From positions 1-60,069 of the forward strand of contig NZ_JALDPT010000035.1 in the NCBI RefSeq assembly GCF_022695515.1: a DNA stretch of 60,069 nt, written 5' to 3'. The notes under the pieces were generated by a model. It was not told the origin of the DNA. It was given only the letters and a program-made list of their open reading frames with translations, and did not search any database. The DNA comes from Phenylobacterium aquaticum (lineage in GTDB: Bacteria; Pseudomonadota; Alphaproteobacteria; Caulobacterales; Caulobacteraceae). Both the position numbers and the translations under genes were made by a program. This document shows positions 18,017 to 25,978 of this stretch, piece by piece; position 1 is the first letter of the stretch, and each line of letters starts with the position of its first letter.

Positions 18017-18406
18017 CTAAGCGCGGGCTACGACGTTCCGAAGCCAGGCCGTTAAGGTCGCCAAATCAGCATCGCCGCTCGCCAATCCCAGCATCGCGGC
18101 CGTCGCATCATCGTCGGCCGCGACAAGCATCAGGCCGTTGTCGTCCAGGAATTGACCCATCGCCACAAAGGCGACGCGCTTGTTGCCGTCGATGAAAGGG
18201 TGGTTGCCGGAGATCGCGGCCGCATAGGTCGCGGCAAGCTCAACGAGATCGTCACAGCCTTCGTAATGGAAGCGGTTGACGGGCCGAGCCAGGGCGGACT
18301 CCAGCAGGCCTTCGTCGCGGACGCCGAAGGCGCCCCCGGAGGCGACGACGATATCTTCGTAGAGGGCCAGGACCAGCTCTCGGTCCAGCCAGATCGGCTC
18401 TGACAC
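18017..18406 (-). CDS. doc: Doc-type (Fic fold) toxin
   Basis: Doc toxins are Fic-fold kinases that phosphorylate EF-Tu and stop translation. The 129-residue product has the Fic motif HPFIDGNKRVA and the Doc-like N-terminus EPIWLDRELVLALYEDIVVASGG. The GTG at 18406 is chosen because it follows the antitoxin stop by seven bases and matches the family start; the longer frame to 18454 would overlap the antitoxin. In Doc the motif is HxFxDANKR; here Gly replaces Ala. The toxin is probably translationally coupled to the antitoxin. Confidence 0.9.
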   Translation of the reverse strand: MSEPIWLDRELVLALYEDIVVASGGAFGVRDEGLLESALARPVNRFHYEGCDDLVELAATYAAAISGNHPFIDGNKRVAFVAMGQFLDDNGLMLVAADDDATAAMLGLASGDADLATLTAWLRNVVARA

Positions 18407-18413
18407 GGCGAGC

Positions 18414-18641
18414 CTACTTCGCCAGTTCGTCGAGGGTCTTCTTGTACCGGCCAATAAAGGCGCGACCGCGCTCGCGGCGCGCCTCGAAGGACATGTCGCG
18501 CTTGGCGAGCGTCACCTCGCCTTCGCTGGACTGTTCGGCATAGAGGGTCCCGCCCTCGGCGACGCCAAGAGCCTCGCGCAGCTCCTCGGTAAGAACCACC
18601 GCGAGCTCATCACCGATCTTCGTGACCTTGAGGGCGACCAT
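18414..18641 (-). CDS. AbrB/MazE-like antitoxin of the Doc toxin
   Basis: The product is 75 residues beginning MVALKVTKIGDELAVVLTEE, the swapped-hairpin AbrB/MazE DNA-binding fold. A basic C-terminal tail (FEARRERGRAFIGRYKKTL) probably wraps the toxin. It is the first gene of the pair and likely represses its own promoter, which must lie in the 85-base gap to the divergent thrB. The classical Doc partner is Phd, so this pairing is a less typical antitoxin class. Confidence 0.85.
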   Translation of the reverse strand: MVALKVTKIGDELAVVLTEELREALGVAEGGTLYAEQSSEGEVTLAKRDMSFEARRERGRAFIGRYKKTLDELAK

Positions 18642-18726
18642 GTTCGTCTCCAGAGCGTCCGAAAGTAGCACAGCCGGTGCGGCGCGTCTTGACCCTGCGC
18701 CCGACCTCGCCCATGCCCGCCGGACC

Positions 18727-19692
18727 ATGGCCGTCTACACCGACATCACCGACGAAGAGCTCACCACCCTGCTGGCCGGGTTCGACCTCGGCGCGCCGCT
18801 CGCCTTCAAGGGCATCGCCGAGGGGGTGGAGAACTCCAACTTCCTGCTGGAGACCGAGGCCGGGCGCTACATCCTGACGGTCTATGAGAAGCGGGTCCGT
18901 GAGGACGAGTTGCCGTTCTTCCTCGACCTGATGCGCTGGCTGGCCGACCACGACTATCCCAGCGCCGCGCCGGTGCCGGACCGCCAGGGCCGGATGCTGC
19001 AGCGGGTCCGCGGCAAGCCCGCGGTGATCGTCGAGTTCCTAACCGGCCTGTCCGTGCGCCGCCCCACAGCCGCCCACTGCCGCGAGGCCGGAGAGGGTCT
19101 GGCCCGGCTGCACCTCGCCGCCCAGGGCTTTCCGGGCAAGCGCGCCAATGATCTGGGCCAGGCCGCCTGGGCGCCCCTGTTCGCGCGACTGGGCAAGGAA
19201 GCCGAGGCGCTGAAGCCGGGTCTGGCCGCCGTGATCCAGGGCGACCTCGACCATCTGGCCGCCCACTGGCCCAAGGGCCTGCCCGAGGGGATCATCCACG
19301 CCGACTTCTTCCCGGACAATGTCTTCTTCCAGGGACCGAAGTTCGCCGCCGCCTTCGACTTCTATTTCGCCTGCGTCGACGCGCTCGCCTACGACATCGC
19401 CGTGGCGCTCAACGCCTGGTGCTTCGAACCGGACGGCAGCTTCAACATCACCAGCGCGCGCGCCATGCTCACCGGCTATGAGCGCCATCGGCCGCTGTCC
19501 GCCGCCGAGCGCGCCGCCCTGCCGATCCTCGCCCACGGGGCGGCCATGCGCTTCTTCCTGACCCGGCTGAACGACTGGGGGGCGACGCCCGCCGGCGCCC
19601 TGGTGCGGCCCAAGGACCCGCTGGAGTATGAGCGCAAGCTCGCCGTCCACCGCGAGGCGCCCGATCTGGTGCTGTTCGGAGCCGGCGCGTGA
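18727..19692 (+). CDS. thrB: Homoserine kinase, ThrB (type II, APH-like fold)
   Basis: This ThrB phosphorylates homoserine on the threonine pathway. It belongs to the protein-kinase-like ThrB found in alphaproteobacteria, not the GHMP type. The product is 321 residues. ATP-binding blocks include FKGIAEGVENSNFLLET, the Brenner motif IIHADFFPDNVFF, and the metal-binding aspartate in AAFDFYFACVDALAYD. An upstream open frame is ignored because MAVYTDITDEELTTLLAGFD is the usual N-terminus. Its stop overlaps the GTG start of rnhA. Confidence 0.95.
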   Translation: MAVYTDITDEELTTLLAGFDLGAPLAFKGIAEGVENSNFLLETEAGRYILTVYEKRVREDELPFFLDLMRWLADHDYPSAAPVPDRQGRMLQRVRGKPAVIVEFLTGLSVRRPTAAHCREAGEGLARLHLAAQGFPGKRANDLGQAAWAPLFARLGKEAEALKPGLAAVIQGDLDHLAAHWPKGLPEGIIHADFFPDNVFFQGPKFAAAFDFYFACVDALAYDIAVALNAWCFEPDGSFNITSARAMLTGYERHRPLSAAERAALPILAHGAAMRFFLTRLNDWGATPAGALVRPKDPLEYERKLAVHREAPDLVLFGAGA

Positions 19693-20138
19693 CGCCGGAC
19701 GTCGTGGTCTATACCGACGGCGCCTGCTCGGGGAATCCCGGGCCCGGCGGCTGGGGCGCGATCCTGATCTGGGGCGGCCAAGAGAAGGAGCTGTGCGGCG
19801 GCGAGGCGCCCACCACCAACAACCGCATGGAGCTGATGGCCGCCATCCAGGCCCTGGAGGCGCTCAAGCGCCCCTGCAAGGTCGAGCTCCACACCGACAG
19901 CCAGTACGTCAAGAACGGCATCACCGAGTGGATCCGCGGCTGGAAGGCCCGCGGCTGGAAGACCGCCGACAAGAAACCGGTCAAGAACGACGACCTGTGG
20001 AAGCGCCTCGACGAAGCGCGCCTGCGCCACGAGGTCGCCTGGCGCTGGGTCAAGGGCCACAGCGGCCACGTCATGAACGACCGCGCCGACGCCCTGGCCC
20101 GCAAGGGCCTGATCGAGGCCAAGCCCGCCCGCGTCTAG
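19689..20138 (+). CDS. rnhA: Ribonuclease HI
   Basis: RNase HI degrades the RNA of RNA-DNA hybrids. The product is 149 residues from a GTG that overlaps the thrB stop. The catalytic carboxylates are visible in VVYTDGACSGNPGPGGWG, NRMELMAAIQAL, HTDSQYVKNGI and MNDRADALARKG, and the catalytic histidine is in VKGHSGH. The handle region GWKARGWKTADKKPVKN is present. The thrB-rnhA order is common in Caulobacterales and other alphaproteobacteria. Confidence 0.97.
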   Translation: MTPDVVVYTDGACSGNPGPGGWGAILIWGGQEKELCGGEAPTTNNRMELMAAIQALEALKRPCKVELHTDSQYVKNGITEWIRGWKARGWKTADKKPVKNDDLWKRLDEARLRHEVAWRWVKGHSGHVMNDRADALARKGLIEAKPARV

Positions 20139-20161
20139 GCTTCGGACCCCATCACTTCCGC

Positions 20162-20280
20162 TCATCCCGGCGAATGCCGGGACCCAGATCCCAAGGCGGG
20201 TCGGCGGATTGGACATGCTCCGCGCCCCTGGAACCCATATCTGAGCCCATCCATCTGGATCCCGGCCTTCGCCGGGAGGA
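20162..20280. repeat. Intergenic inverted-repeat (REP-like) element
   Basis: Two 28-base arms, 20162-20189 and 20253-20280, are inverted copies with three mismatches (left TCATCCCGGCGAATGCCGGG, right arm complement TCCTCCCGGCGAAGGCCGGG), separated by 63 bases. Each arm also holds its own short palindrome (CCCGGC..GCCGGG). This is the common extragenic repeat type of this group. A related element is at 58478-58575. It lies between rnhA and the MarR gene and may act as a transcript end. Confidence 0.8.
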
Positions 20281-20383
20281 GCGGAGTTGCATCACAGTCC
20301 GGGTCAGCCCGTGTTGGCGCCGCACCTTGACCTTGGTCCCGACGCTCCCCATCTCGTTCACGACTGAACGAATGGAGGCGCAA

Positions 20384-20893
20384 ATGTCGCCCGTCTCGGC
20401 CCGGAACCTCGCCCCCCAGAACCTCGCCTATGTCGAGGTCTTCAATGAAATCGGCGCGATCAGCTATTTCGTGCGCCAGACCGTGGTCAAGCGCCTGCCG
20501 CCGGGCATGACCTACGCCCACTTCGAACTGCTGAACTATCTGATGCGCTATGGCGACGGCCAGACCCCGGCGGAGCTCGCCCGCGCCCTGCTGCTGACCA
20601 AGGGGGCGCTCACCGCCATCCTGCAGAAGCTTCAGGCCAAGGGCTATGTGGCCGTGCTGGGCGACGTCTCCGACAAGCGCAAGAAGCGCGTCCGCCTCAC
20701 CCGCGATGGGCTTGAGGCCCAGTCCTGCGTGCTGCGCGGCATGAAGGACAAGACCGAGGCCCTGCGCGACGGCTTCACCGACAACGAGTTCCGCCAGGCC
20801 CTGCCCTTCCTGAAGGCGCTGCGCACCTTCCTGGTCGAGGCCCACGAGGACGCGGCTAACGCGCCGGCCGAACCCTTAGTCGCGAACCGCTGA
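20384..20893 (+). CDS. MarR-family transcriptional regulator
   Basis: The product is 169 residues with a winged-helix MarR fold. Helices flank the recognition region QTPAELARALLLTKGALTAILQKLQAKGYV, followed by the wing GDVSDKRKKRVRLTRDG. The ATG at 20384 is chosen because GGAGG (20375-20379) sits ahead of it; an ATG 12 bases upstream has no site. It is transcribed toward nfeD, and the two genes overlap by 38 bases at their 3' ends. Ligand and targets are unknown. Confidence 0.88.
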   Translation: MSPVSARNLAPQNLAYVEVFNEIGAISYFVRQTVVKRLPPGMTYAHFELLNYLMRYGDGQTPAELARALLLTKGALTAILQKLQAKGYVAVLGDVSDKRKKRVRLTRDGLEAQSCVLRGMKDKTEALRDGFTDNEFRQALPFLKALRTFLVEAHEDAANAPAEPLVANR

Positions 20894-21317
20894 CGCCGGT
20901 CACCTCGACCTCAACCCCGGCGGCGAGGTCGCTGGCTTCGTCCAGCTCGGCGGCCCATTCCTTGCCGTCGATGAACACCCGGCCGGCCCCGGCCGCGAAG
21001 GCGTGCGACGCCTTGCCGTGATGACCGATCAGCCGGCCGATATTGTCATTGATGTCGGCGACCTCGCCCGGATCCCGCGGCGGCCAAAACCGGCGGGCGA
21101 CGAAGGTCGTGACGATGGTCAGGCCGGCGAACACCAGGCATTCGACCGGCCAGCCCAGGTCCGCGCCCAGGCTCAGCACCGCCGTCGCCGCGGCGCTGGC
21201 GGCGGGCCAGAGCAGCCAGCCCGTGCCGCCCACCACCTCGATCGCCAGCAGGGCCGCGCCGACCGCCGCCCAGACCCAGAAGGGATTGGCGAAGGCCAGC
21301 TCCATCACCCCGCCCAC
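20856..21317 (-). CDS. NfeD-family membrane protein
   Basis: NfeD proteins partner with SPFH (stomatin/flotillin) proteins in membrane microdomains. The product is 153 residues with three or four hydrophobic segments (about 9-95), then the C-terminal OB fold with DNIGRLIGHHGKA, GRVFIDGKEWAAELDE and VEVTGVSGSRLRVRP. The GTG at 21317 has GGGAG eight bases upstream. An ATG at 21305 is the alternative. It directly follows the SPFH gene, which confirms the pairing. Confidence 0.9.
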   Translation of the reverse strand: MGGVMELAFANPFWVWAAVGAALLAIEVVGGTGWLLWPAASAAATAVLSLGADLGWPVECLVFAGLTIVTTFVARRFWPPRDPGEVADINDNIGRLIGHHGKASHAFAAGAGRVFIDGKEWAAELDEASDLAAGVEVEVTGVSGSRLRVRPAR

Positions 21318-21321
21318 CGGC

Positions 21322-22266
21322 TCAGCTCCCGCCCTTGGGCTTGGGCCGCGCCTCGGCCTGGCCGGCCTGGGCCGAGCGGACCAGTTCGCCGACGCCTGCG
21401 ATGGAGCCGACCAGAGAGGCCATGTCGGCCGGCACGATCACCGTGCGCTGCTGCGGGCTGTCGGCCAGCTTGGCGAAGGCCTCGACATATTTCTGGGCGA
21501 CGAAATAGTTCACCGCATTGACGTCGCCCTTGGCGATGGCCTCGGAGACCAGCTCGGTCGCCTTGGCCTCGGCGGCGGCGGAACGCTCGCGGGCCTCGGC
21601 GTCGCGGAAGGCGGCCTCCTTGCGGCCCTCGGCCTGCAGGATCGCCGACTGCTTGGAGCCCTCGGCCCGGGTGATGGCGGCCTGCTTCTCGCCGTCGGCC
21701 TCGGTGATCACCGCGCGGCGCTCGCGCTCGGCCTTCATCTGGCGGGCCATGGCGTTGGTGATGTCCGGCGGCGGCTGCAGGTCCTTGATCTCGATCCGCG
21801 CCACCTTCACCCCCCAGGGGCTGGTCGCCTGGTCGATGACATCCAAGAGCCGGGTGTTGATCTGGTCGCGCTGGCTCAGCACCTCGTCCAGCTCCATGTT
21901 ACCGACCACGGTCCGCAGATTGGTCATGGTCAGCTGGGTGATGGCGAAGTCGAGATTGGTCACCCGATAGGCCGCCTGAGAGGCGTCCATCACCTGGATG
22001 AAGACGATGGCGTCCACCTGGACGGTGACATTGTCCTTGGTGATCACCTCCTGGCGCGGCACGTCGAGCACCTGCTCCATCATGTTGATGCGCCGCCCCA
22101 CGCTCTCGACGAAGGGGGTGAGGAAGCTGATGCCGGGCTTGAGGGTTCGGGTGTAGCGGCCGAACCGCTCCACCGTATATTCGCGCCCCTGGGGCACGAT
22201 CTTGATGGCCCCCAGCACGATGGACAGGGCCAGGATCAGGAAGACCACGGAAACGATGAGCGACAT
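21322..22266 (-). CDS. SPFH/band 7 (stomatin-like) membrane protein
   Basis: The product is 314 residues. One N-terminal membrane helix (SLIVSVVFLILALSIVLGA) precedes the band-7 domain (VPQGREYTVERFGRYTRTLK, FVESVGRRINMMEQVLDVP) and an Ala/Glu-rich coiled coil (about 200-270). The C-terminal end is typical of the QmcA/paraslipin group. The ATG at 22266 has GGAGGGG upstream. The frame continues further 5' but that part has no SPFH character. With NfeD it forms the standard two-gene membrane-scaffold operon. Confidence 0.93.
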   Translation of the reverse strand: MSLIVSVVFLILALSIVLGAIKIVPQGREYTVERFGRYTRTLKPGISFLTPFVESVGRRINMMEQVLDVPRQEVITKDNVTVQVDAIVFIQVMDASQAAYRVTNLDFAITQLTMTNLRTVVGNMELDEVLSQRDQINTRLLDVIDQATSPWGVKVARIEIKDLQPPPDITNAMARQMKAERERRAVITEADGEKQAAITRAEGSKQSAILQAEGRKEAAFRDAEARERSAAAEAKATELVSEAIAKGDVNAVNYFVAQKYVEAFAKLADSPQQRTVIVPADMASLVGSIAGVGELVRSAQAGQAEARPKPKGGS

Positions 22267-22295
22267 GACAACCCCTCCGGGAAGGAGCGGTGACC

Positions 22296-22760
22296 TTAGC
22301 GCGGGGCGGGCCGGCTCGCTACGGGGGTATGACCCAGGTCGGCGTTCATGTCCTTGAGGGTGGGCGGCGGGTCGCCCTGGACCTTGTTCATCACCTGAGA
22401 CAGCTGGGCGGCGAGGCTCTGGCCCCGGGCGGCGGTGGCGATCTCCGCCCGGCGGGTCGCCCCGGTGCAAGTCGGAAATTCGCCCTGGCGGGAGGCGAAG
22501 CCGGTATTGAAGCTCTCCTTCAGCCGGCGGTCCAGCGCGGCGTCGGGCTGCTCGGTGTCGACCAGGCGGATCATCCGCGTCCGCCAGTACTGGTCGTCCT
22601 CCCCCTGGCAGGCCTGGCGGAGCGCATGGGCCTCGCCCAGCACATAGGCCAGGTCGACCAGGGACTGGCGCACCGCCGGCGTCCGGTCCTGGGACTGGGC
22701 CAGGGCCTGGGGCGCGAGGGCCGTGGCGGCCAGGACGAGGGCGATCAGCGGAAGACGCAT
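22296..22760 (-). CDS. Secreted protein of the TIGR02301 type, function unknown
   Basis: The product is 154 residues with a clear signal peptide (MRLPLIALVLAATALAPQALA). The mature part has the pattern LAYVLGEAHALRQAC, YWRTRMIRLVD and LKESFNTGFASRQGEFPTC, which I recall as an alphaproteobacterial conserved family (TIGR02301). Two cysteines may form a disulfide. It is 29 bases upstream of the SPFH gene on the same strand and may be cotranscribed. No function is known to me. Confidence 0.7.
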   Translation of the reverse strand: MRLPLIALVLAATALAPQALAQSQDRTPAVRQSLVDLAYVLGEAHALRQACQGEDDQYWRTRMIRLVDTEQPDAALDRRLKESFNTGFASRQGEFPTCTGATRRAEIATAARGQSLAAQLSQVMNKVQGDPPPTLKDMNADLGHTPVASRPAPR

Positions 22761-22858
22761 GGCCGGGACCTTAAGGGCGATGAGCCCGCCTTGTCACGAC
22801 GCCGCGCGCGACAGGCGAAGCCTTGGCGCCCCGCCGCGCGGTCTGGTAGCCAGGGCCC

Positions 22859-23395
22859 ATGCGCAAGTTCGCCCTGATCATGGCCCTCTCCGCCGTCGCC
22901 GCCTCGGCCCAGGCCGCCTCGCACAAGGCGGCCGCCAAGCCCGCCGCGCCGAAGTCCGAGGCCGCCAAGCCGATCGACGCCCGCGACCCCGCCGCCCTGA
23001 TGGGGGTGCTGGCGGGCATGGGGGCGAAATCCACGGCCGCCAAGAGCCCGGCCGGCCGGGTGCTGGTCACCATCGAGACCCCCGGCGGCGGCTTCGGCCT
23101 GCAGTTCGTCGACTGCGACGCCACGGGCAAGGCCTGCCACGGCCTGGCCTTCTCCACCGCCTTCGACCGCAAGGGCGCGACGCTCGCCCAGCTGAACAGC
23201 TTCAACCGCGACCAGGTCGTCTGCCGCGGCTTCCTGGGCGAGGATGGCCGGCCCAACATCGTCTATTCGACCCTGCTCAGCCCGCGCATGTCGACCGAGG
23301 ATCTCAAGGAACAGATCGGCGTCTGGCAGGGCTGCCTGGCGACCTTCGCCGAGTTCACCACCGACCCGGCCGCCTTCCTCTCCAAGCCTGACTAG
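22859..23395 (+). CDS. Secreted YbjN-domain-like protein
   Basis: The product is 178 residues. A signal peptide (MRKFALIMALSAVAASAQA) is followed by a Lys/Ala-rich linker (about 20-40). The folded part (about 65-175) resembles the YbjN domain: FGLQFVDCDATGKACHGLAF, TLAQLNSFNRDQVVCRGFL, and a C-terminal helix with FAEFTTD. Its stop overlaps that of the convergent LysR gene by four bases. Proteins of this family are chaperone-like or regulatory, but a role here cannot be assigned. Confidence 0.65.
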   Translation: MRKFALIMALSAVAASAQAASHKAAAKPAAPKSEAAKPIDARDPAALMGVLAGMGAKSTAAKSPAGRVLVTIETPGGGFGLQFVDCDATGKACHGLAFSTAFDRKGATLAQLNSFNRDQVVCRGFLGEDGRPNIVYSTLLSPRMSTEDLKEQIGVWQGCLATFAEFTTDPAAFLSKPD

Positions 23396-24309
23396 ACCTC
23401 GCGCGCCCAGGGCGCGGTCGACAGCCGTTCGGCCAGGAAGTCGTGCAGCACCCGCACGCGCGCAGGCCTCAGCCGTCCTGGCGGGCTGACCAGGTGCAGG
23501 GCCCCGACCTGGGTCTGCCAGTCGCACATCACCGCCTCCAGGGTCCCGTCGCCCAGTTCGGGCCAGACGATGAATTCCGGCTGCAGGGCCAGGCCCAGCC
23601 CCGCGGTGAGCGCCGGCACCAGGGCGTCGGCGTTGTTCACCTTCATCGGCCCCGAGACCGAGACCGCCTGCTCGCCGTGCTCGGCGTGATGGAACCGCCA
23701 GACCTCCGGCGTGAGCGCATAGGCATAGGTGAGCGCCTGGTGCCAGACGAGGTCGCGCGGATGCTCCGGCCGGCCGTGGGCGGCGAAATAGGCCGGCGAC
23801 CCCACCAGCACGATGCGCACGGCGGAGAGCCGGCGCGCCAGCAGGGAGGAGTCCGGCAGGGTCCCAATCCTCAGGCCCAGGTCGAATCCGCCCGCGACCA
23901 GGTCGACCCGCTCATCCGACAGAGAGATGTCCACCGAGACCTCGGGATAGAGCTTCAGGAACTCCGGCAGCAGGGGCGCGACATGGCGCAGGCCGAAGGA
24001 CATCGGCGCGGCCAGGCGCACGGGGCCGCGCGGCGTGGTCGCCTGGGCGGCGGCCTCGGCCTCCACCGCCTCGCCCTCGGCCAGGATCCGCTGGGCGCGC
24101 TCCAGGGCGATGCGGCCGCTCTCGGTCAGGGACAGCTTGCGCGAGGTGCGATGGAACAGGTTCGAGCCCAGCCGCTGCTCCAGCCGGGTGATCGCCTTGG
24201 AGACGGTCGCCTTGGACAGCTCCAGTTCGTCCGCCGCCCGCGAAAAGGCGCCGGTCTCGGCCACCTTGGCGAACACGGCCCAGGCCTCGAAATCCGGAAG
24301 TCGCGCCAT
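23392..24309 (-). CDS. LysR-family regulator, divergent from pirin
   Basis: The product is 305 residues. The N-terminal helix-turn-helix (about 1-65) reads FSRAADELELSKATVSKAIT and LEQRLGSNLFHRTSRKLSLT. It is followed by a periplasmic-binding-like effector domain. This belongs to the CrgA/PA-type LysR regulators that often stand next to pirin and wrbA, as here. The shared 116-base gap holds a TGGAAA-N7-TTTCCA dyad, a probable operator. The likely role is control of the divergent redox genes. Confidence 0.93.
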   Translation of the reverse strand: MARLPDFEAWAVFAKVAETGAFSRAADELELSKATVSKAITRLEQRLGSNLFHRTSRKLSLTESGRIALERAQRILAEGEAVEAEAAAQATTPRGPVRLAAPMSFGLRHVAPLLPEFLKLYPEVSVDISLSDERVDLVAGGFDLGLRIGTLPDSSLLARRLSAVRIVLVGSPAYFAAHGRPEHPRDLVWHQALTYAYALTPEVWRFHHAEHGEQAVSVSGPMKVNNADALVPALTAGLGLALQPEFIVWPELGDGTLEAVMCDWQTQVGALHLVSPPGRLRPARVRVLHDFLAERLSTAPWAREV

Positions 24310-24317
24310 GTCAGTTT

Positions 24318-24336
24318 TGGAAACAATACATTTCCA
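24318..24336. promoter_or_regulatory. Candidate LysR operator between the LysR and pirin genes
   Basis: TGGAAACAATACATTTCCA is a perfect 6-7-6 inverted repeat and fits the LysR T-N11-A rule. It starts nine bases upstream of the LysR gene start, so binding could block that gene while activating pirin. A flanking GAAAC/GTTTC pair (24320-24324, 24339-24343) extends the symmetry. Confidence 0.6.
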
Positions 24337-24425
24337 TCGTTTCTATTTCGAATATCCCAGGGTCGTCTATCTATTCCTCAACAGCGGCGGCCCCGACGGG
24401 TCGCCCCTCTCCAGGAGGACATGAC

Positions 24426-25124
24426 ATGATCGAAGTTCGATCCTTTGAAAGCCTCGGCGGCGCCAACCACGGCTGGCTCGACGCCAAGCATCACTTCTCG
24501 TTCGCCGACTATCACGATCCCAAGCGCATGGGCTGGGGCCCGCTGCGGGTGTGGAACGACGACACCATCGCCCCCAATTCCGGCTTCCCGCCCCACCCGC
24601 ACGCGAACATGGAGATCATCACCTATGTCCGCAAAGGCGCGATCACCCACCAGGACAGCCTGGGCAACAAGGGCCGCACCGAGGCGGGCGACGTCCAGGT
24701 GATGAGCGCTGGTTCCGGCATCCGCCACGCCGAGTACAATCTGGAAGACGGCGAGACCACCCTGTTCCAGATCTGGATCCTGCCCAACAAGGCCGGCGGC
24801 CAGCCCTCCTGGGGCGCACGTCCCTTCCCCAAGGGCGAACGGGCCGGCAAGTTCGTGACCCTGGCCAGCGGCGTGGACGGCGAGACCGACGCCCTGCCGA
24901 TCCGCACCAATGGCCGCGTCGTGGCCGCCACGCTCAAGGCCGGCGAGACCGCCGAATATGAGCTGGGCGCCGACCGCTACGGCTATCTGGTGCCGGCCAC
25001 CGGCAAGGTCGAGGTCAACGGCGTGACGCTCAACACCCGCGACGGCGCCGCCATCCGCGACGTCGAGACCCTCAAGGTCACCGCGCTGGAAGACGCCGAA
25101 CTCGTCCTCGTCGACGCCGCCTGA
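24426..25124 (+). CDS. Pirin-family protein, YhhW-like (quercetinase type)
   Basis: This bicupin of 232 residues is similar to E. coli YhhW, which can act as quercetin 2,3-dioxygenase. The metal ligands of the N-terminal cupin are visible at the same numbers as in YhhW: His57 and His59 in PPHPHANME, His101 and Glu103 in GIRHAEYN. The C-terminal cupin lacks metal ligands, as in the family. AGGAGG precedes the ATG. It is followed by wrbA and is divergent from a LysR regulator, so an electrophile or quinone response is likely. Confidence 0.92.
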   Translation: MIEVRSFESLGGANHGWLDAKHHFSFADYHDPKRMGWGPLRVWNDDTIAPNSGFPPHPHANMEIITYVRKGAITHQDSLGNKGRTEAGDVQVMSAGSGIRHAEYNLEDGETTLFQIWILPNKAGGQPSWGARPFPKGERAGKFVTLASGVDGETDALPIRTNGRVVAATLKAGETAEYELGADRYGYLVPATGKVEVNGVTLNTRDGAAIRDVETLKVTALEDAELVLVDAA

Positions 25125-25152
25125 TCCCCTCCGACCGAACCCAAGCCCTGGA

Positions 25153-25180
25153 CCGGGACCGCGCTCCCCCGCGGTCCCGG
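25153..25180 (+). terminator. Strong hairpin between pirin and wrbA
   Basis: CCGGGACCGCG and CGCGGTCCCGG form a perfect 11-bp stem with a six-base loop. No T-run follows, so it is not a standard intrinsic terminator. It may stabilise the upstream mRNA or lower wrbA expression relative to pirin. Confidence 0.5.
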
Positions 25181-25216
25181 ACCGACCCTGACACCCAAGA
25201 TTCTGGAGACCTCCCC

Positions 25217-25816
25217 ATGGCCAAGATCCTCGTCCTCTATCACTCGACCTACGGTCACATCGAAACCCTGGCCGAGGCCGTCGCCGAGGGCGCTCGCGCC
25301 ACCGGCGCGACCGTCGACATCAAGCGCGTGCCGGAAACCGTGCCGGAGGAGCTCGCCAAGAAATCCTTCTACAAGCTGGACCAGGCCGCCCCGATCGCCA
25401 CCCCGGCCGATCTCGCCAACTACGACGCCATCATCGTCGGCGTCGGCACCCGTTTCGGCCGGATGTCCTCGCAGATGGCGGCGTTCTGGGACCAGGCCGG
25501 CGGCCTGTGGGCGTCCGGCGCCCTGAACGGCAAGGTCGGCGCGGTCTTCACCTCCAGCGCCACCCAGCACGGCGGCCAGGAAACCACCGTCGTCTCGACG
25601 ATCGTCCAGCTGATGCACTTCGGCCTGGTGATCGTGGGCCTGCCCTACGCCTTCCAGGGCCAGATGACGCTGGATGAGATCACCGGCGGCAGCCCCTATG
25701 GCGCCTCGACCATCACCGGCGGCGACGGCTCGCGTCAGCCCAGCGCCAATGAACTGGAAGGCGCGCGCTTCCAGGGCAAGCACGTCGCCGAGATCGCCGC
25801 CAAGCTGGCCGGCTGA
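25217..25816 (+). CDS. wrbA: NAD(P)H:quinone oxidoreductase, WrbA
   Basis: WrbA is an FMN flavodoxin-like enzyme that reduces quinones by two electrons. The product is 199 residues. The FMN phosphate loop is HSTYGHIETLAEAVAEG, and the other flavin contacts appear in GTRFGRMSSQMAAFWDQ, FTSSATQHGGQE and PYAFQGQ. The final segment SPYGASTITGGDGSRQP is diagnostic for WrbA. It is downstream of the pirin gene with a 92-base gap holding a hairpin, and a strong terminator follows it. Confidence 0.96.
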   Translation: MAKILVLYHSTYGHIETLAEAVAEGARATGATVDIKRVPETVPEELAKKSFYKLDQAAPIATPADLANYDAIIVGVGTRFGRMSSQMAAFWDQAGGLWASGALNGKVGAVFTSSATQHGGQETTVVSTIVQLMHFGLVIVGLPYAFQGQMTLDEITGGSPYGASTITGGDGSRQPSANELEGARFQGKHVAEIAAKLAG

Positions 25817-25910
25817 TCCCGAATCATCGTCCTGCCCCGACCCTCCCCCCAGAGGGGCAGGATCCGCGGGCGGAGAGGTCCGCACACACCCCTCTCCGAC
25901 CCGCAAGAGA

Positions 25911-25942
25911 AGGCGCCTCCCGCCCCCGGGAGGCGCCTTTTT
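25911..25942 (+). terminator. Rho-independent terminator after wrbA
   Basis: AGGCGCCTCCCG and CGGGAGGCGCCT form a perfect 12-bp stem with a CCCC loop, followed by TTTTTC. Two weaker inverted repeats stand before it (CCTGCCCC at 25831-25838 with GGGGCAGG at 25854-25861, and a GC-rich pair at about 25867-25903). It ends the pirin-wrbA transcript. Confidence 0.88.
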
Positions 25943-25978
25943 CATGGCCCCGGGGCGCCGAGACGCCCTCCGGAATGA

